From Phocaeicola oris (lineage in GTDB: Bacteria > Bacteroidota > Bacteroidia > Bacteroidales > Bacteroidaceae): a stretch of 64,000 nt of DNA. Of this stretch, positions 44,234-52,933 are shown piece by piece. The notes under the pieces are model-generated. The model ran no database searches. It saw only the letters and a program-made list of their open reading frames with translations, and was not told the origin of the DNA. Within the stretch, counting starts at the first letter, position 1. Each line of letters begins with the position of its first letter. The stretch is taken from NCBI RefSeq assembly GCF_021295095.1, contig NZ_JAJLQX010000001.1, positions 265,082 through 329,081 of the forward strand. Direction: 5' to 3'. The position numbers and the translations under genes are program-made.

Positions 44234-44824
44234 TCACATTTTTATATTTTTCTCATCAACTACTTTCCCCGGATTCCGGTCAACAAAATCTTTCCAACTA
44301 TGATATTTCTTTGTTATAACATCAGGTTTACCCATTTCCAAATAATGGCAGTAAGCAGCCCCCAACGCATCGGTCGCATCTAAAAACGGTCCCATCTCAC
44401 TGTCCGGAATATGAAGCATACGTTGCAGCATATCGCCTACTTGCTCTTTACTCGCTCGCCCGTTTCCCGTAATGGCCATCTTAATTTTTAACGGAGCATA
44501 TTCCGTGATAGGAATATCACGACTTAATGCCGCGGCCATCGCCACTCCCTGAGCACGCCCCAGTTTCAACATTGATTGTACGTTCTTCCCATAGAAAGGA
44601 GCCTCAATAGCCAATTCATCCGGCAAAAACGATTCGATAATCCCTATAACCCGCTCAAAAATATGTTTCAGTTTCAAGTAATGGTTCCTGTATTTACGCA
44701 AATCGATAACTCCTAACGATACCACTGTCGGCTTCGTTCCTGTTACTCTCAATACCCCATACCCCATGATATTTGTACCGGGATCAATACCCAAAATAAT
44801 CTTTTCCTTCACTGAATAAATCAC
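44234..44824 (-). CDS. ruvC: Holliday junction resolvase RuvC
   Basis: A 196-residue RuvC. Catalytic acidic residues are visible in [14 protein letters not shown], in [11 protein letters not shown], and in the terminal [14 protein letters not shown] pair. It cleaves Holliday junctions as a dimer with RuvAB. Its start overlaps the DUF4286 stop by 4 bases, so the two are translationally coupled; the pullulanase gene follows after 4 bases. Confidence 0.95.
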   Translation of the reverse strand: MIYSVKEKIILGIDPGTNIMGYGVLRVTGTKPTVVSLGVIDLRKYRNHYLKLKHIFERVIGIIESFLPDELAIEAPFYGKNVQSMLKLGRAQGVAMAAALSRDIPITEYAPLKIKMAITGNGRASKEQVGDMLQRMLHIPDSEMGPFLDATDALGAAYCHYLEMGKPDVITKKYHSWKDFVDRNPGKVVDEKNIKM

Positions 44825-45126
44825 CTTACTACCTCCATTAATGTATCGAAACCAAGTACCTTATTCTTAAAGACTTTGTTCAGCTCCTGAGTAATGCGGG
44901 GACTATATTGTGTATGGAATTTCTGTAACATACCCAAACTTTCTGCTTCCCACTGCATGGAAAAACATTCACTATCGTGTTCCTTATGTGTCAAGATTCG
45001 TGTTAATCGCGGATTCATCAACATCCCCGTCTTCTCCACCTCCGGAATGAGGTAGGTATCCACCCAAGTTACAAAATTCCTTGCATCGGGTAACTCCACA
45101 TGATATGTAGTATTATATACGATCAT
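44821..45126 (-). CDS. DUF4286 family protein
   Basis: A 101-residue cytoplasmic protein beginning [21 protein letters not shown] and ending LGFDTLMEV, with a central SFSMQWEAE-like strand ([10 protein letters not shown]). The pattern of a ferredoxin-like fold matches the DUF4286 family of Bacteroidota. Its function is unknown. It is coupled to ruvC, and its promoter box lies at 45163-45170. Confidence 0.85.
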   Translation of the reverse strand: MIVYNTTYHVELPDARNFVTWVDTYLIPEVEKTGMLMNPRLTRILTHKEHDSECFSMQWEAESLGMLQKFHTQYSPRITQELNKVFKNKVLGFDTLMEVVR

Positions 45127-45162
45127 ATTCCTTTATTTACAATATAAAAATTCTTTCTTTTA

Positions 45163-45170
45163 CAAATTTA
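45163..45170 (-). promoter_or_regulatory. Promoter -7 box of the DUF4286-ruvC unit
   Basis: CAAATTTA on the plus strand reads TAAATTTG on the minus strand. Confidence 0.55.
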
Positions 45171-45370
45171 TAAAACAATTCTCATAACCCTAAAAAATAG
45201 TGATGTAAAATATCTCTAAAGAACATGTCCTTCAGATTGATCATACTGCTGAATAAAGATAAAGCCGATACGCTACCATGAAATAACGAAGACTGATTGA
45301 TTGATATATAAAACAAGAGATATATGCCGTTTATAAGAATCAACCGGAAAAGTCTGTTTGACTATACTAC

Positions 45371-45520
45371 AAAGTGATACATATAAGTCAGTCAACTCAT
45401 CAGCATGAATCAGTCAACTCATCAGCATGAATCAGTCAACTCATCAGCATGAATCGGTCAACTCATCAGCATGAATTTGTCAACTCATACGGATCACTTT
45501 TACAACTCATACGTGTTGAC
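45371..45520. repeat. 22-bp array R6
   Basis: It opens with AAAGTGATACATATAAG (45371). Units follow at 45389, 45411, 45433, 45455 and 45477: the first three are identical (GTCAACTCATCAGCATGAAT core), the fourth differs at one base, and the fifth is a closing form ending ACGGATCACTTT. A further decayed unit follows. It lies downstream of the minus-strand HxlR gene but keeps the common orientation. Bases 45171-45370 show nothing coding. Confidence 0.95.
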
Positions 45521-45552
45521 TTTTGCAACGGTCACCACCGGTAAGCAAAGTG

Positions 45553-45660
45553 CTATGTATCAAGGAGATAAAACATCGGCCATTCAATAGCCCATCCACC
45601 GGTCATTGCGTCAACAGATAAAATATTGCCGGAATGATCCATGCCAACAGCAACCATCAT
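45553..45660 (-). CDS. Possible 35-residue ORF or gene remnant downstream of the HxlR gene
   Basis: An ORF beginning MMVAVGMDHSGNILSVDAMT and ending WPMFYLLDT, located 28 bases after the HxlR stop on the same strand. Its composition looks protein-like (a VGMDxxGNILSVDA-type strand-turn-strand) and is unlike the repeat DNA beside it, but no ribosome binding site or family is evident. It may be a decayed 3' piece of an older gene. Confidence 0.25.
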   Translation of the reverse strand: MMVAVGMDHSGNILSVDAMTGGWAIEWPMFYLLDT

Positions 45661-45688
45661 ATTACCTTACCATTATAATGAAAAAAGC

Positions 45689-46057
45689 TTACTTCAGCAG
45701 AAACTGACGTCTCGATTCAATGATATCATCCATATTATTCGTTGCCCAAGTAAGCAGTTCATCTATCAGTGGCAACAAACTTCTACCTTTCTCTGTAAGT
45801 GAGTATTCCACTCGCGGCGGTATTTCCGGATACGATTCTCTATGTAACAAAGCATCCGCTTCAAGAGTTTTAAGTGTAGCCGTAAGCATCTTTTGCGAAA
45901 TATCGGGAATGTTACGCTGCAACTCTTTAAAACGTAGGCAATCTGATTGTTCCAAAGTGAACAATACCAACATAGACCATTTATCTCCTATCCGTGACAA
46001 AATATTGCGTATAGGACAATGAGGAAATAATCTATCTCTAACTTCAACTCTATTCAT
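45689..46057 (-). CDS. HxlR-family winged-helix regulator
   Basis: A 122-residue MarR/HxlR-type protein with the family pattern HCPIRNILSRIGDKWSMLVLFTL, a recognition-helix region FKELQRNIPDISQKMLTATLKTLEADALLHR and the wing PPRVEYSLTEKGRSLLPL. The N-terminal Cys (HCP) is the usual redox or aldehyde-sensing site in this family. It is divergent from a cupin gene, and matching palindromes lie at its own -7 box and upstream of the cupin promoter, so it probably controls itself and the cupin. Confidence 0.93.
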   Translation of the reverse strand: MNRVEVRDRLFPHCPIRNILSRIGDKWSMLVLFTLEQSDCLRFKELQRNIPDISQKMLTATLKTLEADALLHRESYPEIPPRVEYSLTEKGRSLLPLIDELLTWATNNMDDIIESRRQFLLK

Positions 46058-46070
46058 ATACTTTCTACAA

Positions 46071-46091
46071 TTAGTTTACAAAAGTAACTAA
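46071..46091. promoter_or_regulatory. Putative HxlR operator over the regulator's own promoter
   Basis: TTAGTT at 46071-46076 and AACTAA at 46086-46091 form an inverted repeat. It contains the minus-strand -7 box TACTTTTG (plus-strand CAAAAGTA, 46079-46086). Binding here would block the promoter, consistent with autorepression. Confidence 0.65.
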
Positions 46092-46162
46092 TTATCTTTT
46101 AGAACCAATCATTTTTGTTAAATCATATAAAAGAAATATTTTAAAATGACGATGTAGTCACA

Positions 46163-46184
46163 TTAGTTACTATAAGGTAACTGA
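46163..46184. promoter_or_regulatory. Putative HxlR operator upstream of the cupin gene
   Basis: TTAGTTAC, a 6-base spacer TATAAG and GTAACTGA form a nearly perfect palindrome that shares the TTAGTT half-site with 46071-46091. It lies about 45 bases upstream of the cupin -7 box. Confidence 0.65.
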
Positions 46185-46226
46185 CTTACTTATATGTACC
46201 TACTTGCAATATCTCTATTGGGAAAT

Positions 46227-46234
46227 TATCTTTG
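46227..46234 (+). promoter_or_regulatory. Promoter -7 box of the divergent cupin gene
   Basis: TATCTTTG lies 42 bases before the ATG at 46277. Confidence 0.65.
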
Positions 46235-46276
46235 TATCATCAAAAAAGATAATAACTAACTTAAATAATAAAACAA

Positions 46277-46732
46277 ATGAAAGAAATTAAAACAACAAAG
46301 AACGGTAAGAATTTTACCGCAGTGAATTTAGGTAAATTGAATGAGATTAAGGATTATGAACTTCACATGGGGCCGAGCATGGTTATCCCCGGAAAAGTTT
46401 TTGTCGGGCAATCCCTTGGGACAACAGGCAGTGAGATTTCTTTTCAATCACTCGCGCCCAATCAGGACAGCGGTTTTCTGCACACTCATAAGACACACGA
46501 AGAACTTTACCTTATTGTAAAAGGTGAAGGAGAATATCAAGTAGACGGTGAGATTTTCCCTGTAAGTGAAGGTAGTATTGTGAGGGTAGCGCCAAAAGGA
46601 AAGCGTGCGTTGAAGAATACAGGTAAGGATGAAATGATTATGATGTGTATTCAATACAAGGCTAATACATTTACTGAAGACGATTCACCAGCCGGTGATG
46701 GCGTTATTCTGAACGAACCTTTGAAATGGTAA
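46277..46732 (+). CDS. Cupin-domain protein, likely HxlR target
   Basis: A 151-residue cupin. Metal motif 1 is visible as SGFLHTHKTHEELYLIVKGEGE and motif 2 as FPVSEGSIVRVAPKGKRALKN. Residues 1-45 form an extra N-terminal strand region. It stands divergent from the HxlR regulator, the usual arrangement for a stress- or aldehyde-responsive target gene. The substrate is unknown. A perfect inverted repeat follows at 46758-46780. Confidence 0.88.
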   Translation: MKEIKTTKNGKNFTAVNLGKLNEIKDYELHMGPSMVIPGKVFVGQSLGTTGSEISFQSLAPNQDSGFLHTHKTHEELYLIVKGEGEYQVDGEIFPVSEGSIVRVAPKGKRALKNTGKDEMIMMCIQYKANTFTEDDSPAGDGVILNEPLKW

Positions 46733-46757
46733 TTGATTTAAATTTTTCCTAATACCT

Positions 46758-46780
46758 GATCCGCAACATGCTTTCCACAT
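46758..46780. terminator. Hairpin after the cupin gene (weak terminator)
   Basis: GATCCGCAA (46758-46766) pairs with TTGCGGATC (46772-46780). Only a poor T stretch follows. Confidence 0.45.
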
Positions 46781-46927
46781 ATTGCGGATCGGATTCTTTA
46801 TAAATATTCCATATTCGAAATGTAAATACCTATTTGCATAACAAACCCAACTTTGAAGAAAATAAAAGCATTTCTTTCTTAATTAAAGTAAAATCACTAT
46901 TTTCGTAGAAATTTGATTGAAAAAGGA

Positions 46928-48355
46928 ATGTTTAACGGATTGTTCTCAGCCGACAGTTGGCTTAATCATATCATCACATCATTCAGTGATGTAATATGGA
47001 CATATTTTATCATTATTGTTCTTATCGGGTGCGGACTTTATTTTACATGGAAAACACACTTCGTTCAATTTAGAATGATACGCGAGATGATTCGGCTTCT
47101 TTCCGATGCCGTTGCAGACAACAACGGAAAGAATCATATTTCCTCTTTTCAAGCATTTGCAGTATCTGTTGCCACCCGTGTCGGAACCGGAAATTTAGCC
47201 GGTGTAGCTACAGCGATAGCTATTGGAGACCCAGGGGCTATTTTCTGGATGTGGATTATCGCCTTGATTGGCTCCGCGTCTGCATTTGTAGAATCTACCC
47301 TCGCCCAACTCTTTAAGCGCAACGCGAATGATTCCTATATTGGAGGCCCTGCCTATTATATTTACCACGGGTTGCATAAAAAAGGATTAGCAAACACTTT
47401 TGCAATACTTCTGATTCTGACTTTTGGATTCTCATATAACTCTATTCAAAGTAATACTATCTGCGACGCTATGCAGAAAGCGTTCGGATTTGATCCGATA
47501 CCGGTAGCATTGATTATTACTGCAATGGCCCTTATTATTGTATTTGGCGGAATTCAAAGGATAGCAAAGGTAAGCAGCGTGCTTGTTCCCATCATGGCAA
47601 TAGGATACTTTATTCTTGCCATTATGGTTGTTGCATTAAATATCCATCAAATTCCTCACGTTTTTCAGCTTATCATTGAAAATGCATTCGGAATCGGTCA
47701 GTTTGCAGGAGGAGCTTTAGGAACAACCATCATGATGGGAATAAAACGAGGCTTGTTCAGTAACGAAGCCGGTGAAGGGTCTACTCCTAATGTCGCGGCT
47801 ACAGCCAGTGTCAGCCATCCGGTAAAGCAAGGTTTAATTCAAACTTTGGGAGTGTTTACTGATACTCTTTTAGTTTGTAGCTGCACAGCCTTTATCATAC
47901 TCATCAGTGGGCTGTATGATAGTGGAGTCAATGGCATTGTTTTGACACAAAGCGCATTACAAAACGAAATAGGTTCTACCGGCCCTGTTTTCATCGCCAT
48001 CGCTATTTTCTTTTTTGCATTCAGCAGCATAATAGGAAACTATTACTACGGTGAAGCAAATATCCGATTTATGATAAATAGCAAGAAAGTTCTGACAATT
48101 TACCGACTATGCTCCGGAGGTATATTCGTCCTCTTTGGAGGCTTAGCCAGTCTGGACTTTGTTTGGAACATGGGCGATATATGTATGGCTTGCATTACCC
48201 TATGCAATTTATTCGCCATTATTCAGCTTAGTAAATATGCATTCCGACTCCTTGACGATTACCGCGAGCAAAAAAGAAAAGGCATAAAAGAACCAATATT
48301 TAGAAAACATATATTCCCTGATATAGAAAAAGACATAGAATGTTGGAACGAATAA
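46928..48355 (+). CDS. AGCS-family alanine/glycine:cation symporter
   Basis: A 475-residue membrane protein with about ten or eleven helices. The start is placed at the ATG at 46928 rather than an in-frame TTG 15 bases upstream. Family landmarks are FQAFAVSVATRVGTGNLAGVATAIAIGDPGAIFWMW, then the MGIKRGLFSNEAGEGSTPNVAATA motif and IIGNYYYGEANIRF. It imports small neutral amino acids with Na+ or H+. An oxidoreductase gene follows after 10 bases, probably co-transcribed. Confidence 0.93.
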   Translation: MFNGLFSADSWLNHIITSFSDVIWTYFIIIVLIGCGLYFTWKTHFVQFRMIREMIRLLSDAVADNNGKNHISSFQAFAVSVATRVGTGNLAGVATAIAIGDPGAIFWMWIIALIGSASAFVESTLAQLFKRNANDSYIGGPAYYIYHGLHKKGLANTFAILLILTFGFSYNSIQSNTICDAMQKAFGFDPIPVALIITAMALIIVFGGIQRIAKVSSVLVPIMAIGYFILAIMVVALNIHQIPHVFQLIIENAFGIGQFAGGALGTTIMMGIKRGLFSNEAGEGSTPNVAATASVSHPVKQGLIQTLGVFTDTLLVCSCTAFIILISGLYDSGVNGIVLTQSALQNEIGSTGPVFIAIAIFFFAFSSIIGNYYYGEANIRFMINSKKVLTIYRLCSGGIFVLFGGLASLDFVWNMGDICMACITLCNLFAIIQLSKYAFRLLDDYREQKRKGIKEPIFRKHIFPDIEKDIECWNE

Positions 48356-48365
48356 ATTTAAATAT

Positions 48366-49355
48366 ATGAAAATAGCTATTATAGGAACCGGAAAGATTAT
48401 CCCTACAGCTGTTACTGCCATGCAGCAGGTGCAGGAGATAAAGATTACTGCCATATTCGGTCGTCATAAAGAAAAAGCCGAAGCTGTGGCACAGCAATTC
48501 CATATTAATAATGTATATGACAATTATGAAGAATTGTTGAATAAAGAAGATGTCGACTTTGTATATGTTGCTTTGGTCAACTCGGCTCATTATGAATATT
48601 GTAAAAAGGCACTTCTGAAACATAAAAATGTCATCGTAGAGAAACCTTTCTGTTCTTGTTTGGAAGAGGCAAAAGATTTATCAGAAATTGCTTTGAAAAA
48701 TCACCTCTATCTGATAGAAGCTGTAACCTTATTACACATGCCTAACACACATGCAATAGATGCCGATCTGCCAAAATTGGGGAATATCAAATTGATTAAC
48801 TGCAATTACTCCCAATACTCCAGCAGATATGACAAATACTTGAATAAAATAATAGAACCGGTTTTTGATCCGAAACTGTCAGGCGGAGCATTGATGGATA
48901 TTAATATCTATAATTTAAATTTTGTTCTACATATCTTAGGCAAACCGGATAGTATCCGCTACGACGCAAATATAGGATATAATCAAATAGACACATCAGG
49001 CATTCTCACATTGAAATATAAAAACTGTTACGGTATTTGTGTCGGGGCAAAAGACAGTGCCAGTCCCGGATACTGTACAATTCAGGGGGATAAAGGATGG
49101 CTTAAAGTGAGTGGAGGGCCCAATGAATTTGTCGGCTATACCTTATTTACTAACGGTAAGATGGAAGAAAAAAGAATGAATCTATTCGAAAATAGAATGA
49201 CGCATGAATTCATGGAATTTGTTGAGATGTTTAATAAAAAAGACTATGATACCATGAAACGATTTTTAATGCAATCTTTAATCGAAATGGATATCATTGA
49301 TGAAGCAAGAAAGCAAGTAGGAATACCAATTATAAATTTATCTGGTAAATATTAG
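48366..49355 (+). CDS. Gfo/Idh/MocA-family oxidoreductase
   Basis: A 329-residue NAD(P)-dependent enzyme. The Rossmann start is MKIAIIGTGKIIPTAVTAM, and NVIVEKPFCSCLEEAKDL is the family EKP motif with the catalytic Lys. The C-terminal alpha/beta substrate domain has LSGGALMDINIYNLNFVLHILG. The family oxidises or reduces sugars and related compounds; the substrate here is unknown. It lies 10 bases after the AGCS symporter gene and just before the his genes, which have their own promoter box. Confidence 0.9.
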   Translation: MKIAIIGTGKIIPTAVTAMQQVQEIKITAIFGRHKEKAEAVAQQFHINNVYDNYEELLNKEDVDFVYVALVNSAHYEYCKKALLKHKNVIVEKPFCSCLEEAKDLSEIALKNHLYLIEAVTLLHMPNTHAIDADLPKLGNIKLINCNYSQYSSRYDKYLNKIIEPVFDPKLSGGALMDINIYNLNFVLHILGKPDSIRYDANIGYNQIDTSGILTLKYKNCYGICVGAKDSASPGYCTIQGDKGWLKVSGGPNEFVGYTLFTNGKMEEKRMNLFENRMTHEFMEFVEMFNKKDYDTMKRFLMQSLIEMDIIDEARKQVGIPIINLSGKY

Positions 49356-49376
49356 TACAATTTGCTATATAAATAC

Positions 49377-49384
49377 TACTTTTG
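49377..49384 (+). promoter_or_regulatory. Promoter -7 box of the his genes
   Basis: TACTTTTG lies 21 bases before the hisH ATG. The longer ORF start (a TTG at 49382) falls inside the box, which supports the ATG at 49406. Confidence 0.6.
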
Positions 49385-49405
49385 CAATGCAATTTGGAAT
49401 TTAAA

Positions 49406-49999
49406 ATGAAAGTAGCTATTATCAAATATAATGCCGGAAACGTATATTCAGTTAACCATGCGTTAAAACGATTGGGGATTGAAGCTGAGCTGACTGATGA
49501 CAAAGAAACGTTGTTAAAAGCAGATAAAATTATTTTTCCGGGGCAAGGAGAAGCTTCAACCACAATGAATTATCTAAGAGAGCATCAACTTGACCAACTG
49601 ATTAAAAGTTTAAAACAACCTACTTTGGGTATTTGTATTGGTATGCAACTGCTTTGTGAACATTCGGAAGAAGGTAATACTGACTGCTTGGGCATATTCC
49701 CTACGACAGTGAAGAAATTCATTCCTACAAAAGGAGAAAAAGTGCCTCATATAGGATGGAATACTATTACTGATTTAAAAAGTGATTTATATAAAGATAC
49801 AAGTGATGATGAATTCGTTTATTTTGTTCACAGCTTTTATGTTCCTTTGAATGAATTCACTACTGCAACAACGAATTATGTTCTTCCTTTCAGTGCTTCC
49901 CTTCATAAAGACAATTTCTACGCCACTCAGTTTCATCCCGAAAAGAGTGGGAAGATTGGCGAAAAAATATTACGGAACTTTTTGGATATAAAACTATGA
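49406..49999 (+). CDS. hisH: Imidazole glycerol phosphate synthase, glutaminase subunit
   Basis: A 197-residue class I glutamine amidotransferase. It has KVAIIKYNAGNVYSVNHAL at the start, LGICIGMQLLCEHSEEG with the nucleophile Cys, and TQFHPEKSGKIG with the catalytic His and Glu. It feeds ammonia to HisF to form IGP and AICAR in histidine synthesis. It overlaps hisA by 4 bases. Other his genes (hisG, hisD, hisC, hisB) are not in the window. Confidence 0.96.
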   Translation: MKVAIIKYNAGNVYSVNHALKRLGIEAELTDDKETLLKADKIIFPGQGEASTTMNYLREHQLDQLIKSLKQPTLGICIGMQLLCEHSEEGNTDCLGIFPTTVKKFIPTKGEKVPHIGWNTITDLKSDLYKDTSDDEFVYFVHSFYVPLNEFTTATTNYVLPFSASLHKDNFYATQFHPEKSGKIGEKILRNFLDIKL

Positions 50000-50721
50000 T
50001 TGAGATTATTCCTGCTATTGATATCATTGAAGGAAGATGCGTACGACTTTCTAAAGGAGATTATAATACTAAAAAAATATATAATGAGAATCCACTGGAA
50101 GTAGCAAAAGAATTTGAAACCAATGGCATACGACGCTTACATGTTGTCGACTTGGATGGAGCCGCTTCACAGCATATTATTAATTACAAAGTACTTGATC
50201 TGTTAGCCGGACATACATCACTGACCATTGATTTCGGAGGTGGCATAAAAACCGACGAAGACCTTCAGATAGCATTCGATAATGGGGCTATGATAGTAAC
50301 ATTAGGAAGCGTAGCGGTTAAACAACCTGAATTACTCAAGAAATGGCTGCAGAAATATGGTTCAGAGAAATTAATTCTTGGGGCCGACGTCAAAGATGGA
50401 AACATAGCAATCAATGGTTGGAAAGAAGAAAGTCAAAATAAACTTATGCCATTCCTCGAACATTATACCAAGCAAGGCGTTTCCAATGTACTTTGCACAG
50501 ATATCGAACGCGACGGCATGTTACAAGGACCGGCTATTTCCCTCTATAAAGATATTATAAAAACTTTTCCAAAAATGCATTTGATAGCCAGTGGAGGTGT
50601 TGGCAAAATTGAAGATATCTATCAGCTGGAAGATTCATATATACCGGCTGTCGTATTGGGTAAAGCTCTATATGAAGGGACAATTAAATTAGTAGAACTT
50701 AAACCTTTCATCAATAATTAA
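49996..50721 (+). CDS. hisA: ProFAR isomerase
   Basis: A 241-residue beta/alpha barrel, [22 protein letters not shown] with the catalytic Asp, then [24 protein letters not shown] and [12 protein letters not shown] with the second catalytic Asp. It opens the ribose ring of ProFAR by an Amadori rearrangement. It overlaps hisH by 4 bases and lies 2 bases before hisF. Confidence 0.97.
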   Translation: MIEIIPAIDIIEGRCVRLSKGDYNTKKIYNENPLEVAKEFETNGIRRLHVVDLDGAASQHIINYKVLDLLAGHTSLTIDFGGGIKTDEDLQIAFDNGAMIVTLGSVAVKQPELLKKWLQKYGSEKLILGADVKDGNIAINGWKEESQNKLMPFLEHYTKQGVSNVLCTDIERDGMLQGPAISLYKDIIKTFPKMHLIASGGVGKIEDIYQLEDSYIPAVVLGKALYEGTIKLVELKPFINN

Positions 50722-50723
50722 TC

Positions 50724-51479
50724 ATGATATCAAAAAGAATAATACCTTGCTTAGATATAAAAGCCGGACAAACTGTAAAAGGCACAAATTTTATCAACCT
50801 ACGCAGTGCCGGAGACCCGATAGAACTTGGCCAACTATACAGTGATCAGGGAGCAGATGAATTGGTTTATCTTGATATAACAGCAAGTTTTGAAGGAAGA
50901 AAAACATTTACTGAGTTAGTAAAAAAAGTGGCTGCCAATATCAGCATACCTTTTACTGTTGGTGGTGGTATTCATGAAATTGGCGATGTAGACCGTTTAT
51001 TGAATGCCGGAGCTGATAAGGTATCCATAAATTCTTCTGCTATTAAAAATCCGAATTTAATAAATGATATAGCCAAACATTTCGGATCACAAGTATGTGT
51101 GGTCGCTATTGATGCAAAGAAAAGACCCAATGGCTGGAAATGTTTTCTAAATGGAGGACGAATTGAAACAGACAAAGAATTATTCAGTTGGGCAAAAGAA
51201 GCAAACGACCGGGGAGCAGGAGAAATTCTTTTTACGAGTATGGATCATGATGGCGTTAAAAATGGATTTGCCAATGAACCTTTAGCCAGGTTATCCTCTA
51301 CTCTTTCCATTCCAATAATTGCATCAGGAGGCGCCGGCAAAATGGAACATTTTAAAGATGTATTTATAGAAGGAAAAGCTGACGCTGCGTTGGCTGCCAG
51401 TGTTTTTCACTTTGGAGAAATACAAATTCCAAAATTAAAACAGTATCTTTGCAACGAAGGTATTAATATACGATTATAA
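50724..51479 (+). CDS. hisF: Imidazole glycerol phosphate synthase, cyclase subunit
   Basis: A 251-residue barrel with [19 protein letters not shown] (catalytic Asp in CLD), [24 protein letters not shown] (second Asp) and [12 protein letters not shown]. It forms the heterodimer with HisH and closes the imidazole ring. It is 2 bases after hisA and 7 bases before hisIE. Confidence 0.97.
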   Translation: MISKRIIPCLDIKAGQTVKGTNFINLRSAGDPIELGQLYSDQGADELVYLDITASFEGRKTFTELVKKVAANISIPFTVGGGIHEIGDVDRLLNAGADKVSINSSAIKNPNLINDIAKHFGSQVCVVAIDAKKRPNGWKCFLNGGRIETDKELFSWAKEANDRGAGEILFTSMDHDGVKNGFANEPLARLSSTLSIPIIASGGAGKMEHFKDVFIEGKADAALAASVFHFGEIQIPKLKQYLCNEGINIRL

Positions 51480-51486
51480 CGTTATT

Positions 51487-52107
51487 ATGGATAAGTTAAA
51501 GTTAGATTTTGAAAAGATGAACGGACTCATTCCTTCCATTATACAAGATGCTGATACCCAAAAAGTATTGATGCTTGGATACATGAATGAGGAAGCATAT
51601 AAAAAAACGGTAGAAACAAAAAAAGTTACTTTCTACAGTCGTACTCGTAAAGCACTTTGGACAAAAGGAGAAACAAGTGGTAACTTTTTGCATGTAGTAA
51701 GTATTAAAGCCGATTGCGACAATGACACCTTATTAATAGAAGTTCATCCCGATGGGCCTGTATGTCATACCGGCGCAGATACTTGTTGGAATGAAAAAAA
51801 TGAGCAGGATATCCTATTCTTAAAAGAATTGCAAGACTTTATCTCCAAACGTCATGAAGAAATGCCGGAAGATTCTTATACTACCAACTTATTTCAATCG
51901 GGAATAAATAAAATGGCTCAAAAAGTTGGCGAAGAAGCTGTTGAAACTGTTATTGAAGCAACAAATGGTACCAAGGAGCGTTTAATTTACGAAAGTTCGG
52001 ATTTGCTTTACCATTTAATTGTACTTCTCACATCAAAAGGTCTTCGGATAGAAGATCTTGCGAAAGAACTGAAAGATCGGCATAAACCGAATTGGAAAAA
52101 ACATTAA
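51487..52107 (+). CDS. hisIE: Bifunctional phosphoribosyl-AMP cyclohydrolase / phosphoribosyl-ATP pyrophosphatase
   Basis: A 206-residue fusion. The N-terminal HisI cyclohydrolase shows VLMLGYMNEEAYKKTVETKK, KADCDNDTLLIEV and CHTGADTCW as the metal-binding Cys motifs. The C-terminal HisE part shows INKMAQKVGEEAVETVIEA. It performs steps 2 and 3 of histidine synthesis. ftsE follows after 5 bases. Confidence 0.96.
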   Translation: MDKLKLDFEKMNGLIPSIIQDADTQKVLMLGYMNEEAYKKTVETKKVTFYSRTRKALWTKGETSGNFLHVVSIKADCDNDTLLIEVHPDGPVCHTGADTCWNEKNEQDILFLKELQDFISKRHEEMPEDSYTTNLFQSGINKMAQKVGEEAVETVIEATNGTKERLIYESSDLLYHLIVLLTSKGLRIEDLAKELKDRHKPNWKKH

Positions 52108-52112
52108 AAGAT

Positions 52113-52868
52113 ATGGAAAGAAGCGAAGTTTTGATACACTATAAAGATGTTTATATCAACCAACAAGAATTTTGTGTGTTGGAAAATATAGATTTAGAGC
52201 TGAACAAAGGTGAGTTTGTTTATCTCATCGGAAAAGTCGGCTCAGGAAAAACATCTTTACTCAAAACATTCTATGGAGAATTAAGTATCGCTTCAGGTGA
52301 AGCTAATGTTTTAGGCTTCGAGATGAAAAATATTCGCAGAAAAAAGATTCCGACTCTACGTAAAAGGTTAGGCATCGTTTTTCAGGATTTTCAACTCCTT
52401 ACAGACCGAACAGTTCGAGATAACTTAAAATTTGTACTAAAAGCTACCGGCTGGAAAGAAAAAGCAGCTATTGACGATCGAATTGAAGAAGTTTTAAAAC
52501 AAGTAGATATGGAAGGCAAAGGCTATAAAATGCCTAACCAGCTTTCCGGAGGAGAACAACAACGAATAGTCATTGCCAGAGCCATACTAAACAGACCCGA
52601 TATTATCTTAGCTGATGAACCTACCGGCAATTTAGATATAGAAACAAGTTGTAAGATTGTAGAGTTGCTTAAATCCATCAGTTCCAAAGGTTCCGCGGTT
52701 ATTATGAGTACACATAATTTACATCTTGCAAAACGCTATCCGGGAATTGTTTATCGCTGTAAAGATCATCATGTAAAAGAGATAACTAAAGAATTCTTCA
52801 ATGAGCAATCGGAACAAATAGAAGAATTAGTACAGAAAGAAGATACAAAAGGAACAAATCATGCCTAA
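52113..52868 (+). CDS. ftsE: Cell-division ABC ATPase FtsE
   Basis: A 251-residue ATPase; the ATG at 52113 is chosen over a TTG 21 bases upstream that would overlap hisIE. It has Walker A GKVGSGKTS, signature LSGGEQQRIVIARAI, Walker B ILADEPTGNLD and the switch His in MSTHNLHLA. The FtsE type works with FtsX to activate peptidoglycan hydrolases at division; ftsX is not in the window. It ends only a few bases before the lysC promoter. Confidence 0.9.
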   Translation: MERSEVLIHYKDVYINQQEFCVLENIDLELNKGEFVYLIGKVGSGKTSLLKTFYGELSIASGEANVLGFEMKNIRRKKIPTLRKRLGIVFQDFQLLTDRTVRDNLKFVLKATGWKEKAAIDDRIEEVLKQVDMEGKGYKMPNQLSGGEQQRIVIARAILNRPDIILADEPTGNLDIETSCKIVELLKSISSKGSAVIMSTHNLHLAKRYPGIVYRCKDHHVKEITKEFFNEQSEQIEELVQKEDTKGTNHA

Positions 52869-52875
52869 TATTTTA

Positions 52876-52883
52876 TATATTTG
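52876..52883 (+). promoter_or_regulatory. Promoter -7 box of lysC
   Basis: TATATTTG lies 51 bases before the lysC ATG, directly after the ftsE stop. Confidence 0.6.
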
Positions 52884-52933
52884 CAGCCAAGAATTTGTTA
52901 CTTTATTAAATAATATTTTAATACGAGACGAAG

